DNA from: Reyranella sp.
GTDB taxonomy: Bacteria; Pseudomonadota; Alphaproteobacteria; Reyranellales; Reyranellaceae
Length of the DNA: 23,873 bases
Direction of reading: 5' to 3'
NCBI GenBank assembly: GCA_021732965.1
Contig: JAKFVZ010000539.1
Coordinates: 1-23,873, forward strand
Part shown: piece by piece, positions 1 to 10,028 of the stretch
Layout of the letters: each line of letters starts with the position of its first letter
Numbering within the stretch: position 1 is the stretch's first letter
Notes under the pieces: generated by a model
The model's database searches: none
What the model saw: the letters and a program-made list of their open reading frames with translations, nothing else
Told to the model about the DNA's origin: nothing
Made by a program: the position numbers and the translations under genes

Positions 1-2
1 CC

Positions 3-2957
<2,955 letters not shown>

Positions 2958-2966
2958 CTTTTGGTT

Positions 2967-3638
2967 TTACGCCGCCCGGTTCTTCAGGATTTCCCAGGCA
3001 TGGCGGAAGTTCTGGGCCATCTCTTCGGCCGGTACCGCGCCGGAGAAGAGGACGTGGCCTTGTAGCGCGAAGCTCGGCACGCCCTGGATGCCGGCGTTGC
3101 GCGCCATCTCGTCGCCGGCCAGCACCTCGCGGCGGCCCTCGTCGCCCGACAGCATCGCGAGCACCTCGGCAGGGTCGAGGCCTGCTTCGGCGGCGATGCC
3201 CGAGAGGACGGTGATGTCGCCGATGTCGGCACCCTTGCAGAAATAGCTCTCGAACAGTTCCTCGACGACCGCATCCTGGAGCCCGCGCGGACCGGCGTAG
3301 CGGATCAGGCGATGGGCGTTCACGGTGTTGGGCGTGCGCTTGATGCGGTCGAGATGGAATTCCAGGCCGACCGTCGCGGCGGTCTCGGTGATGCGCTGAT
3401 CCATCTGCCGTGAGCGTTCGAGGCTGCCGAACTTGGCGATGCGATAGCTCGTGCGCTCGGCGCCTTCGGCGGGCAGGTCGGGATTGAGCTGGAAGGGATG
3501 CCAGGCGACGGCGACCTTGCAATGCTGTGTGGCGAGCAGATCGAGGGCGCGTTCGAGCTGGCGCTTGCCGATGTAGCACCAGGGACAGATCACGTCGGAG
3601 ATGACGTCGATACGGCCGGTCGGTTGAACCTGGTCCAT
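2967..3638 (-). CDS. DsbA family oxidoreductase (FrnE / 2-hydroxychromene-2-carboxylate isomerase-like)
   Basis: A 223-residue thioredoxin-fold protein of the DsbA superfamily. After a short N-terminus the first strand leads into DVICPWCYIGKRQ, giving a CPWC redox pair at Cys18/Cys21. The cis-proline loop GVPSFAL lies near the C-terminus. The helical insert between them fits the FrnE-like branch. No signal peptide is visible, so it is probably cytoplasmic and acts in dithiol-disulfide exchange or as an isomerase-type enzyme. The frame is open 19 codons further upstream, but I chose the ATG at 3638 because the extension is non-conserved-looking and an AGGGAAGGA ribosome-binding site precedes this ATG. 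It is divergent from the SDR gene (71 bases between starts). Confidence 0.9.
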   Translation of the reverse strand: MDQVQPTGRIDVISDVICPWCYIGKRQLERALDLLATQHCKVAVAWHPFQLNPDLPAEGAERTSYRIAKFGSLERSRQMDQRITETAATVGLEFHLDRIKRTPNTVNAHRLIRYAGPRGLQDAVVEELFESYFCKGADIGDITVLSGIAAEAGLDPAEVLAMLSGDEGRREVLAGDEMARNAGIQGVPSFALQGHVLFSGAVPAEEMAQNFRHAWEILKNRAA

Positions 3639-3709
3639 GGCTTTGTTTCCTTCCCTATTGACGGAAAGCGTATACCTGCCCGGAATCCCGGGCAACGAGA
3701 GGACAAGCC

Positions 3710-4405
3710 ATGCCGAAATATCGCTCCGCCCTGATCGTCGGAACCGGCCCCGGCCTCAGCGCCTCGCTGGCCCGCCTGTTTGCCCGGAACGGCCTTTCGG
3801 TCGCGCTGGCCGCCCGCGAGACAGGCAAGCTTGCCGCACTTGCGAAGGAGACCGGCGCGTCGGTCCATGCCTGCAACGCAGCGGATCCGGACGACGTCGC
3901 GTCGCTGTTCCAGGCGCTCGATGCCGCCGGCCGCACGCCGGACGTCGTGGTCTACAACGCCAGCAACCGGGTGCGCGGCGCGCTGGTCGACTTGCCGCCG
4001 GACGAGGTGAAGCGGGCCATCGAGATCAGCGCGTTCGGCGCCTTCCTGGTCTCGCAGCAGGCCGTGAAGCGCATGCTGCCCAAGGGCGAGGGCGCGGTCC
4101 TGCTGTCGGGCGCGACCGCCGGCGTGAAGGGCTTCGCCCTCTCCGCCACCTTCGCCATGGGGAAGTTCGCGTTGCGTGGTCTGGCGCAGTCGATGGCCCG
4201 GGAACTGTCGCCCAAGGGTATCCACGTCGCCCATTTCGTGATCGACGGCGGCATCCGAAGCGCCGTGCGCCCGGTGCCGGCCGACAAGCCGGACAGCCTC
4301 CTCGATCCCGACGCCATCGCCGAGACCTACTGGCACGTCCTGAACCAGCACCGCAGCGCCTGGAGCTGGGAAGTCGAGGTGCGTCCCTGGGTCGAGAAAT
4401 TCTAG
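3710..4405 (+). CDS. SDR-fold protein with altered catalytic residues
   Basis: A 231-residue Rossmann protein of the short-chain dehydrogenase/reductase family. The cofactor loop is GTGPGLS (residues 11-17), and VYNAS (81-85) matches the NNAG structural motif. Aligning the usual S-x12-Y-x3-K signature on AGVKGFALSATFAMGK, the catalytic Lys is retained (Lys152), but Phe148 occupies the Tyr position and Ala135 the usual Ser position, although Ser133 lies nearby. The protein may bind NAD(P) without classical catalysis, or use another residue. GAGAGGA ends about seven bases before the ATG. The stop is 13 bases from the stop of the convergent MipA-like gene. Substrate unknown. Confidence 0.88.
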   Translation: MPKYRSALIVGTGPGLSASLARLFARNGLSVALAARETGKLAALAKETGASVHACNAADPDDVASLFQALDAAGRTPDVVVYNASNRVRGALVDLPPDEVKRAIEISAFGAFLVSQQAVKRMLPKGEGAVLLSGATAGVKGFALSATFAMGKFALRGLAQSMARELSPKGIHVAHFVIDGGIRSAVRPVPADKPDSLLDPDAIAETYWHVLNQHRSAWSWEVEVRPWVEKF

Positions 4406-4418
4406 CCGGGCCGGCGCG

Positions 4419-5234
4419 CTACCAGGAGAAGCGCCAGGTCAGCGCGGCACCCGTCACGAACTGGTTCCGCGAGCCGCCGGGTCCCGTCACGATCGGCGAA
4501 TAGGCCACGGTGTCGGCCAGGTAGTTGTAGCTGCCGAAGGCCACGAAGCTCAGGCGGTCATGGATGCGCCACAGCGCGCTGGCGCCGACGCCGACGCTGC
4601 GAAGTCCCGCGCCGGGATAATACTGGGCGTAGCCGGAGTTGATCGACTGGAGCGCGTTGATGCCGAAATACGCCTGATTGAAGGTGCCGTCGGTCACGGA
4701 GAGGCGCGGACCGCCGGACAGGAACAGGTTGTCGGTCAGTCGCATCTTGCCGTCGACCAGCGCGTCGAAGATCAGGCCGTTGCTGCCGCCGATGCCGCGC
4801 CGCAGTTCGATCTTGGCCGCGAAGAAGGGCTGGTCGTAGCGCAGGAAGGCGCCGCCCTCGATGGTGAACGGCACGTTGCCGGTGCCGAACAGATAGCCGC
4901 CGTCGCCCTGGTTGCGCGGGAAGCGGTAGCGGAAAATCGGGCCGGCCTTGAAGCCGGACTCGTCGAACAGGGTGGCGCCGACGCCGTCGCGGGCGGAGAT
5001 GAACACCTTGTCGCGCTGGTAGCGCAGATCGAGGTTCGGAACCGGCAGGACGCGATAGTTCGCGCTGCCCTCGAACCACGGGGCAATGACGACGCCCGGC
5101 CCGATGTCGAAGGTCCAGTCCTTGGGGGGCGGACCCGCGGGCTCGCTGCCGATGCTCGTGGGCTGGGCGGAGGCCGTTCCCGCATGCAGCGCGAAGACGG
5201 CAACGCAGGAAATCAGGAGACGACGAAAGAGCAC
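4419..5234 (-). CDS. MipA/OmpV family outer-membrane protein
   Basis: A 271-residue exported protein. Residues 1-23 form a signal peptide (MLFRRLLISCVAVFALHAGTASA) followed by mature QPTS. The rest is a chain of amphipathic beta strands typical of MipA/OmpV barrels: an N-terminal DIGPGVVIAPWFEGS segment, NYRVLPVPNLDLRY, GPIFRYRF, and a last strand ending in aromatic W-R-F-S-W that fits the Bam recognition signal. The family includes the MltA-interacting scaffold MipA and osmolarity-linked OmpV; the specific role here is unknown. The start is GTG, with a GGAG ribosome-binding site six bases upstream. It lies downstream of the HAD gene on the same strand, 63 bases away, and may be co-transcribed with it. 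Confidence 0.9.
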   Translation of the reverse strand: MLFRRLLISCVAVFALHAGTASAQPTSIGSEPAGPPPKDWTFDIGPGVVIAPWFEGSANYRVLPVPNLDLRYQRDKVFISARDGVGATLFDESGFKAGPIFRYRFPRNQGDGGYLFGTGNVPFTIEGGAFLRYDQPFFAAKIELRRGIGGSNGLIFDALVDGKMRLTDNLFLSGGPRLSVTDGTFNQAYFGINALQSINSGYAQYYPGAGLRSVGVGASALWRIHDRLSFVAFGSYNYLADTVAYSPIVTGPGGSRNQFVTGAALTWRFSW

Positions 5235-5297
5235 GGGTAACTCCGCTATTGACGCACATCTACGCGCCCGGCGGAGTACCGGATCAGTCGAGCTGAA

Positions 5298-5960
5298 CTA
5301 AAGGAACTCTTCGAGGAGCTGCCGCGCTTCGTGCAGGTCGCCGAATACGCGCAGGCACTTGGCTCGGACCTCGGGCAGGGGCGGCAGGATATCGGGGACC
5401 ATGAAGGCCATGGTGCCGGCGGCATGGGCGGCCGTGAGCCCGACGTTGGAATCCTCGAAGGCGATGCAGCGTTCCGGCGCCACGCCGAGGCGGCGGGCCG
5501 CCTCCAGGTAAACGTCGGGCGCCGGCTTGGCGTTCTCGACGTCGTCGCGCGTCGCGACGGCAGCGAAGCGCTCGATCAGGCCGGCCTTGCCGAGGTGACG
5601 TTCGGCCGTCACCCGGCCCGAGCCGGTGGCGACGGCGAGGCGCAGGCCGCGGCCCGCCAGGAACTCGAGCATCTCGACGACGCCGGGCTTGATCGGCAGA
5701 TGGCTGTCCAGCCGGCGCTTGGCATGGCCCGAGAAGCGTTCGCGGAAACGGTCGATCCGGAACTCCGCACCATAGAAATTCTGGATCATCACGTCGCATT
5801 CGCGACCGGAGATGCCGATCATGGAATGGCAGAAGTCGAGCGACATCTCGATCTGGAGGTCGCGGGCGGCATCCTGCAGGGCGTCAATGTAGACGGCCTC
5901 CGTGTCGATCAGCAGACCGTCCATGTCGAAAAGGACGGCTTCAACGGGTTTCCTCAGCAT
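5298..5960 (-). CDS. HAD-IA family phosphatase (beta-phosphoglucomutase-like)
   Basis: A 220-residue haloacid-dehalogenase superfamily hydrolase. Motif I is LFDMDGLLIDTE, with nucleophile Asp12 and acid/base Asp14. A helical cap follows at about 17-85, motif II is VATGS, motif III is the Lys in NAKPAPDVYL, and motif IV is FEDSNVG. This arrangement matches cytosolic sugar-phosphate phosphatases and phosphoglucomutase-like enzymes; the substrate cannot be read from sequence. Its start is divergent from the cupin gene with only 49 bases between the two start codons, so the promoters must overlap or sit very close together. Confidence 0.92.
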   Translation of the reverse strand: MLRKPVEAVLFDMDGLLIDTEAVYIDALQDAARDLQIEMSLDFCHSMIGISGRECDVMIQNFYGAEFRIDRFRERFSGHAKRRLDSHLPIKPGVVEMLEFLAGRGLRLAVATGSGRVTAERHLGKAGLIERFAAVATRDDVENAKPAPDVYLEAARRLGVAPERCIAFEDSNVGLTAAHAAGTMAFMVPDILPPLPEVRAKCLRVFGDLHEARQLLEEFL

Positions 5961-6009
5961 GCTTTCGTTCTAAGCTGTCGTGCCGAGAGGGCAAGGGAGA
6001 GAAAAATTC

Positions 6010-6360
6010 ATGCGTATCCATAATCTGTATGTCGATGCCGACGGCGAGACCCATTTCCGCGACATCGAGGTCGAGTGGAAGACCGAGGGCCGCGGCGGCA
6101 AGATGTCGGCCACCCTGCCGGCGACCGGCATCATCTTTCGCGAGACCCCCGGCAGCTACGATTATGAATGGCATCCCGCGCCGCGCCGGCAGTACATCAT
6201 CAACCTCGATGCCGGCGTCTCCATCCAGGCAAGCGACGGCGAGACCCGCATCATCGGCGCCGGCGAAGTGATCCTGGTCGAGGACACGCACGGCAAGGGC
6301 CACTGCTCCAAGGCGATCGAAGGCAAGCTTCGTCACTCCATCTTCGTTCCCATCGAATAA
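6010..6360 (+). CDS. Small single-domain cupin protein
   Basis: A 116-residue protein with a cupin-type barrel. Conserved-looking segments are TPGSYDYEWHPAPRRQYIINL (start of the barrel), the glycine turn in RIIGAGEVILVEDTHGKGH, and the closing strand RHSIFVPIE. His residues in EWHPAP and DTHGKGH are candidate metal ligands. The open frame begins 30 bases earlier, but the ATG at 6010 is preferred because AAGGGAGAG lies just upstream and MRIHNLYVDADGE is a natural beginning. Function unknown; such cupins are often small metal-dependent or sensory proteins. It precedes the aminotransferase on the same strand, with a large hairpin repeat between them. Confidence 0.85.
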   Translation: MRIHNLYVDADGETHFRDIEVEWKTEGRGGKMSATLPATGIIFRETPGSYDYEWHPAPRRQYIINLDAGVSIQASDGETRIIGAGEVILVEDTHGKGHCSKAIEGKLRHSIFVPIE

Positions 6361-6366
6361 GCATCA

Positions 6367-6449
6367 TTGCTGGGAGCGCGCCACTCCAGTGGCGCTCATG
6401 TATTTCGAACCAAGAGAAGAGCGCCACTGGAGTGGCGCGCTCCCAGCAA
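6367..6449. repeat. Perfect 31-bp inverted repeat with nested palindromes (ACTGGAGT family)
   Basis: Bases 6367-6397 and 6419-6449 are exact reverse complements, separated by 21 bases. Each arm also contains its own smaller palindrome (GCGCCACT, two bases, AGTGGCGC at 6378-6395, mirrored at 6421-6438). The DNA or RNA can therefore form one long hairpin or two short ones. It begins six bases after the cupin stop and ends 25 bases before the aminotransferase ATG. There is no T tract, so it is not a classical intrinsic terminator. A diverged half-unit sits at 18831-18855. Confidence 0.95.
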
Positions 6450-6474
6450 GAGTTTCAAGCGTAGAGAGGCACCC

Positions 6475-7767
6475 ATGAACATCCAGACTCCTGTCGATCC
6501 GACCAACGATCTCGTCGAGCAGGCCCGGCGCGTGCTGCCGGGCGGCAGCTTCGGCAACATGCCGGCCGAGGTCATTCTCAAGGAAGGCAGGGGCGGCCAC
6601 GTCTTCGACGAGGCCGGCAAGGAGTATGTCGACTTCCTGCTGGGCTCCGGCCCGATGTTCATCGGCCACGCCCATCCCGAGGTCACGGCGGCGGTGCAGT
6701 CGCAGGTGCCGCTCGGCACGACCTTCTTCGGCAACAATCGCCACGGCATCGCGCTCGCCGAGGCGATCGTCGACGCCGTGCCGTGCGCGGAGCAGGTGCG
6801 CTTCGTGTGCTCCGGCACCGAGGCCGACCTCTACGCGATGCGCGCCGCGCGTGCCTTCCGCAAGCGCGACAAGATCCTGAAGTTCGAGGGCGGCTATCAC
6901 GGCATGAGCGACTATGCGCTGGTGTCGCTGGCGCCCAAGGCTCCCGGCAACTTCCCGCGCGGCTCGATCGATTCGGCCGGCATCCCGAAGTCGGTGGCCG
7001 ACGAGATGGTGGTCGCGGCCTTCAACGACATCGACATGGTCAAGAGCCTGATCGAGGAGCAGAAGGACGAGCTTGCCGGCGTCATCGTCGAGCCGTTCCA
7101 GCGCCTGATCCCGCCCAAGCCCGGCTTCCTGCAGGCGCTGCGCGAGGTGACGGCCGAGCACGGCATCCCGCTGATCTTCGACGAGGTCGTGACCGGCTTC
7201 CGCTTCGCCTATGGCGGCGCCCAGGAATATTACGGCGTCGTTCCCGACCTCTGCACGCTGGGCAAGATCGTGGGCGGCGGCTTCGCGCTGGCGGCGATCG
7301 CCGGCCGCGCCGACATCATGAAGCACTTCGACCGCCTGGCGATGACCGACGACGACTTCATCTTCCAGGTGGGCACGCTGTCGGGCAATCCGGTCGCGGC
7401 CGTCGCGGGCCTCGCCACGCTCGACGTGCTGAAGCGGCCCGGCACCTACGAAGGCGTCTTCGCCAACGGCCGCAGGCTGATGGACGCGCTCTCGGAGCTT
7501 TTGAAGAAGCACGGCATCAAGGCGCAGGTGATCGGCGAGCCGCCGCTGTTCGACATCATCTTCACCGACCAGCCGATCAAGGACTATCGCGACACGCTGA
7601 AGGCCGACACCGCGATCCTGAAGCGTTTCAACCAGGCCCTGCGCGCGCGCGGCATCATGAAGGGCGACAGCAAGTATTACGTCAGCGTGGCGCACACCCA
7701 GGCCGACATCGATCACACGATCGGCGCGTGGGATGAGGCGCTCAGCGAGCTGAAGTCGGCGCGCTGA
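6475..7767 (+). CDS. Class III aminotransferase (glutamate-1-semialdehyde aminomutase-like)
   Basis: A 430-residue fold-type I PLP enzyme. Visible features are the entrance segment RRVLPGGSFGN, the PLP-phosphate loop CSGTEA (112-117), GGYHG (139-143), the ring-stacking Asp236 in LIFDEVVTGFR, and the Schiff-base lysine Lys264 in TLGKIVGGGF. Length and motifs fit the HemL/omega-transaminase branch. The residues do not show whether it is an aminomutase for haem synthesis or an amino-acid/amine transaminase; its isolation from haem genes favours the latter. The ATG at 6475 follows GAGAGG; the upstream in-frame extension only translates the hairpin repeat and is rejected. Its last 26 bases overlap the convergent thioredoxin-fold gene. 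Confidence 0.92.
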   Translation: MNIQTPVDPTNDLVEQARRVLPGGSFGNMPAEVILKEGRGGHVFDEAGKEYVDFLLGSGPMFIGHAHPEVTAAVQSQVPLGTTFFGNNRHGIALAEAIVDAVPCAEQVRFVCSGTEADLYAMRAARAFRKRDKILKFEGGYHGMSDYALVSLAPKAPGNFPRGSIDSAGIPKSVADEMVVAAFNDIDMVKSLIEEQKDELAGVIVEPFQRLIPPKPGFLQALREVTAEHGIPLIFDEVVTGFRFAYGGAQEYYGVVPDLCTLGKIVGGGFALAAIAGRADIMKHFDRLAMTDDDFIFQVGTLSGNPVAAVAGLATLDVLKRPGTYEGVFANGRRLMDALSELLKKHGIKAQVIGEPPLFDIIFTDQPIKDYRDTLKADTAILKRFNQALRARGIMKGDSKYYVSVAHTQADIDHTIGAWDEALSELKSAR

Positions 7768-8233
7768 GCAGGTTGCCCAGGATCAGGCCGAGGGCGAGAT
7801 CGTCCTCGGCCCCGAAGCTGTGGCGCGCGATCCGGCCCTCGCGATCGACGATCACCGTCGAGGGCGTGCCCCGGAAGCCGTAGGCCGCCATGGTCTGCGG
7901 GATCGGCCCGTCGGGCGAGGCGCGATCGACGGCGACCGGGAAAGTGATCTTGTATTCGTGCAGGAAGGCTTCGAGCGACACCGGCGTCATCGCCGCATGA
8001 TGCTCGAAGACCGTGTGCAGGCCCAGGACCACGAGCCCGTCGATCGACTTCGCGATCTCGTTCAGCTTGCGTGCCTGAGGGATCGCCGTCGAGACGCAGC
8101 CAGGACACAGCATCTGGAAGGCATGCAGCACGACGATGCGGCCGCGCAGGCTCTCGAGCGTGAGGGGCTGGTCGGTGTTGAACCAGCGCTCGACGATGAG
8201 CGATGGGGCTGCGGGACGGGCGGTGTCGGTCAT
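7742..8233 (-). CDS. Thioredoxin-fold (redoxin/TlpA-like) protein
   Basis: A 163-residue protein with a TlpA/AhpC-type fold. It shows VVLHAFQMLCPGCVS with a CPGC pair (Cys43/Cys46), the segment LGLHTVFEHH, the cis-proline loop GTPSTVIVDREGRI and a C-terminal helix. No signal peptide is visible, so it is likely a cytoplasmic thiol oxidoreductase or peroxiredoxin-like enzyme; the two-Cys spacing fits a thioredoxin-like reductant better than a peroxiredoxin. A longer open frame exists upstream, but those residues only translate the palindromic repeat, so the ATG at 8233 is chosen. The best Shine-Dalgarno match, AAGGA about 12 bases upstream, lies inside the left arm of that repeat. It is the last gene of the minus-strand train and overlaps the aminotransferase tail-to-tail. 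Confidence 0.87.
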   Translation of the reverse strand: MTDTARPAAPSLIVERWFNTDQPLTLESLRGRIVVLHAFQMLCPGCVSTAIPQARKLNEIAKSIDGLVVLGLHTVFEHHAAMTPVSLEAFLHEYKITFPVAVDRASPDGPIPQTMAAYGFRGTPSTVIVDREGRIARHSFGAEDDLALGLILGNLLSAPTSAR

Positions 8234-8240
8234 ATGAGGT

Positions 8241-8339
8241 AAAGGTCCTTCGCTGCGCTCAGAATGACACCGTTTTCTGAAGCTGCGCACTGCGCCAGCC
8301 TTAGTAAAATTGTCATCCTGAGCGCAGCGAAGGACCTTT
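8241..8339. repeat. Palindromic intergenic element, copy 1 (TGTCATCC family)
   Basis: Arms 8241-8269 and 8311-8339 match at 28 of 29 positions as reverse complements, around a 41-base centre. The right arm reads TGTCATCCTGAGCGCAGCGA. The element fills almost the whole 115-base gap between the ModA-like stop and the redoxin start. Its centre shares the pieces CGTTTT and TGCGCCAG with the element at 18735, so the whole unit, not just the arms, is related. Translations of such repeats give the familiar spurious peptide VILSAAKDL. Confidence 0.93.
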
Positions 8340-8348
8340 CTCTTTGCC

Positions 8349-9092
8349 TCAGGGACTATCGAGGCCCTTCGACTTCAGGATCTTGCCGTTCTCGGGATTG
8401 GCCAGCGCCAGCAGCAGGGCGTCGGCGGCGGCGCGGTTGCGCGAGGCCAGCGACACGCCACCGGAATAGATCGTGTAGTTCTGGACCATCAGAGGGATCG
8501 GACCGACGAACTGCACGCCCGGGACGCCCATCAGCTCGCTGCTCTGCTGCAGCGCGATGTCGGCCTTGCCGTCGACGATGCGGTCGGCGACCAGGCCGCC
8601 CTGGACCAGCACGCTCTTGGGCTTGAGCTGGTCGGCGATGCCCATCTGCTGGAAGAGCTGGGCGAGGTAGATGCCGCTCGATCCGCCGGCCGCCGGGTCG
8701 ATGTAGGCGATGGCGCGCGCGGCCAGCAACGCCTTCTTGAAGCCGTCGACCTCGGAGATGTCGGGGACGGGCGCGCCCTGCTTGATCGCCATGCCGACGC
8801 CGGCGCGCGCCAGTTCCTTGGCGCTGCTCTCGGCGACGCGGGTGCGCAGCAGGGACGCCATCGCAATCGGCGGGATCACCAGCACGTCGAAATACTCGCC
8901 GTCGGCCACGCGCTTCTGCAGCGCGCCGGCCGTGCCGGTCTCGATCGTGACCTTGTGGCCGGTCTTCTTTTCGAAGTCGGCGACGATCTCGGTTGCGGCC
9001 GACTTGTAGGCGCCGGCGCTCAGCAGCTTGAGGTCGGCAGCCGAGGCGCTCCCCGCGGCAAGGGCGAAGAGAAGGACGAGCAGGACGCGCAT
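8349..9092 (-). CDS. ModA-like periplasmic substrate-binding protein
   Basis: A 247-residue exported protein. Residues 1-19 (MRVLLVLLFALAAGSASAA) form a signal peptide. The mature chain follows the type II periplasmic binding fold seen in molybdate-binding ModA and its relatives: LKLLSAGAYKSAATEIVADFE, TGTAGALQKRVADGEYFDVLV, IDPAAGGSSGIYLAQLF and ADIALQQSSELMGVPGV. No modB or modC lies beside it, so molybdate is only one possibility; orphan homologues often bind other anions. The frame is open 40 codons upstream, but that would overlap the preceding reductase and destroy the signal peptide. The ATG at 9092 follows GAGGGA and sits eight bases after the reductase stop, so the genes are probably co-transcribed. 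Confidence 0.85.
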   Translation of the reverse strand: MRVLLVLLFALAAGSASAADLKLLSAGAYKSAATEIVADFEKKTGHKVTIETGTAGALQKRVADGEYFDVLVIPPIAMASLLRTRVAESSAKELARAGVGMAIKQGAPVPDISEVDGFKKALLAARAIAYIDPAAGGSSGIYLAQLFQQMGIADQLKPKSVLVQGGLVADRIVDGKADIALQQSSELMGVPGVQFVGPIPLMVQNYTIYSGGVSLASRNRAAADALLLALANPENGKILKSKGLDSP

Positions 9093-9100
9093 GGTTTCCC

Positions 9101-10024
9101 TCAGGCTGGCGTGCCCATGACGTAGGGCTTCAGCGCAGCATACATCAGCGCATGCGTCGGTGTCGGGACATTGTACCGGTGGCCCAGTTCCACGACCTTG
9201 CCCGACAGCCACGGCAGCTCGATGCGATTGCCGCGCAGCAGGTCGACCGCCATGGACGCCATCAGGTGCGGCGGGGCGTTGCGGTTGAAGTTGAAGGTCC
9301 GCTCGACGATGTCGGCGGGCAGAGTGACACCAAGGGCGCGGCCGACCGCGGCCACCTCCTCATAGGCAGCCCCGAACATCGCGTTGATGTCGGCATCGTC
9401 GCGCAGCTTGCCGACCGGCAGGCGGGTCAGCGCCATGACGCCGGCATTGGACGCGAGCAGCACGAACTTGATCCAGAGGTCGGTCAGGATGGCCTCGCTC
9501 AGCACGCCTTCGATGCCGGCCTTTTTACACATCTCGGCGAAGGCCACGGCGCGCGGGCTGCGGCCGCCGTCGGGCTCGCCGAACACCATGCGCATGACCG
9601 TGCCGGTCTGGCGGATCAGGCCGGGCTCGGCGATGGTCGCGCTGATATTGGCGACGCCCGGCATAACGGCGCGGGCGCCGAGGATCGGGATCAGCCTCTC
9701 GTGGGCATCGACACCGTTCTGCAGCGTGATGACGGCGGTGTCGGGGCCGACCATCGGCTTGATCGCCGCGCCAGCGCTTTCGACGTCCCACAGCTTCACG
9801 CAGAACAGCACATAGTCGACCGGACCGACCGTGGCGGGATCGTCGGTCGCCTGGGTCGGATCGAGGTGGGTGTTGCCGCGCGCGCTGTCGATGCGCAACC
9901 CCGCCTTCTTCATCGCCGCCAGATGCGCACCGCGAGCGATGAAGGTGACGTCCGCGCCGGCATGGGCCAACGCAGCACCGTATCCGCCTCCGACGCCACC
10001 GGCGCCGACGACCGCAATCCGCAT
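9101..10024 (-). CDS. Ketopantoate reductase family protein (2-dehydropantoate 2-reductase-like)
   Basis: A 307-residue NADP-dependent reductase of the ApbA/PanE family. The N-terminal Rossmann domain begins MRIAVVGAGGVGGGYGAALA. A central segment has FCVKLWDVES and TLQNGVDA. The C-terminal helical domain carries the lysine expected at the hinge (DLWIKFVLLASNAGVMALTR) and later RNRIELPWLSGKVVELGHR. True PanE makes pantoate for coenzyme A, but many paralogues reduce other 2-oxo acids. Location between HutD and a ModA-like protein, downstream of a TRAP transporter, suggests a catabolic 2-oxoacid reductase instead of the biosynthetic enzyme. GGGAG precedes the ATG by six bases, and only four bases separate it from the HutD stop. 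Confidence 0.9.
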   Translation of the reverse strand: MRIAVVGAGGVGGGYGAALAHAGADVTFIARGAHLAAMKKAGLRIDSARGNTHLDPTQATDDPATVGPVDYVLFCVKLWDVESAGAAIKPMVGPDTAVITLQNGVDAHERLIPILGARAVMPGVANISATIAEPGLIRQTGTVMRMVFGEPDGGRSPRAVAFAEMCKKAGIEGVLSEAILTDLWIKFVLLASNAGVMALTRLPVGKLRDDADINAMFGAAYEEVAAVGRALGVTLPADIVERTFNFNRNAPPHLMASMAVDLLRGNRIELPWLSGKVVELGHRYNVPTPTHALMYAALKPYVMGTPA

Positions 10025-10028
10025 CGAC

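Noticed and set aside
3658..3676. Sigma-70 promoter for the SDR gene (TTGACG and TATACC)
   Set aside because: The two boxes are only seven bases apart, far from the usual 16-18.
6367..6474. N-terminal extension of the aminotransferase beginning inside the hairpin
   Set aside because: It translates both arms of the hairpin and has no family similarity; the ATG at 6475 has a ribosome-binding site.
6361..6475. Riboswitch or tRNA-like leader before the aminotransferase
   Set aside because: The structure is a simple perfect inverted repeat with no conserved aptamer elements; repeat family membership explains it better.
8234..8290. N-terminal extension of the redoxin gene containing CHSERSEG
   Set aside because: These residues are translation of the palindromic repeat and precede a good ATG; such peptides are a known annotation artefact of this repeat type.
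8349..9092. Calling the ModA-like gene modA outright
   Set aside because: No modB, modC or modE lies nearby, and related orphan binding proteins bind other ligands.
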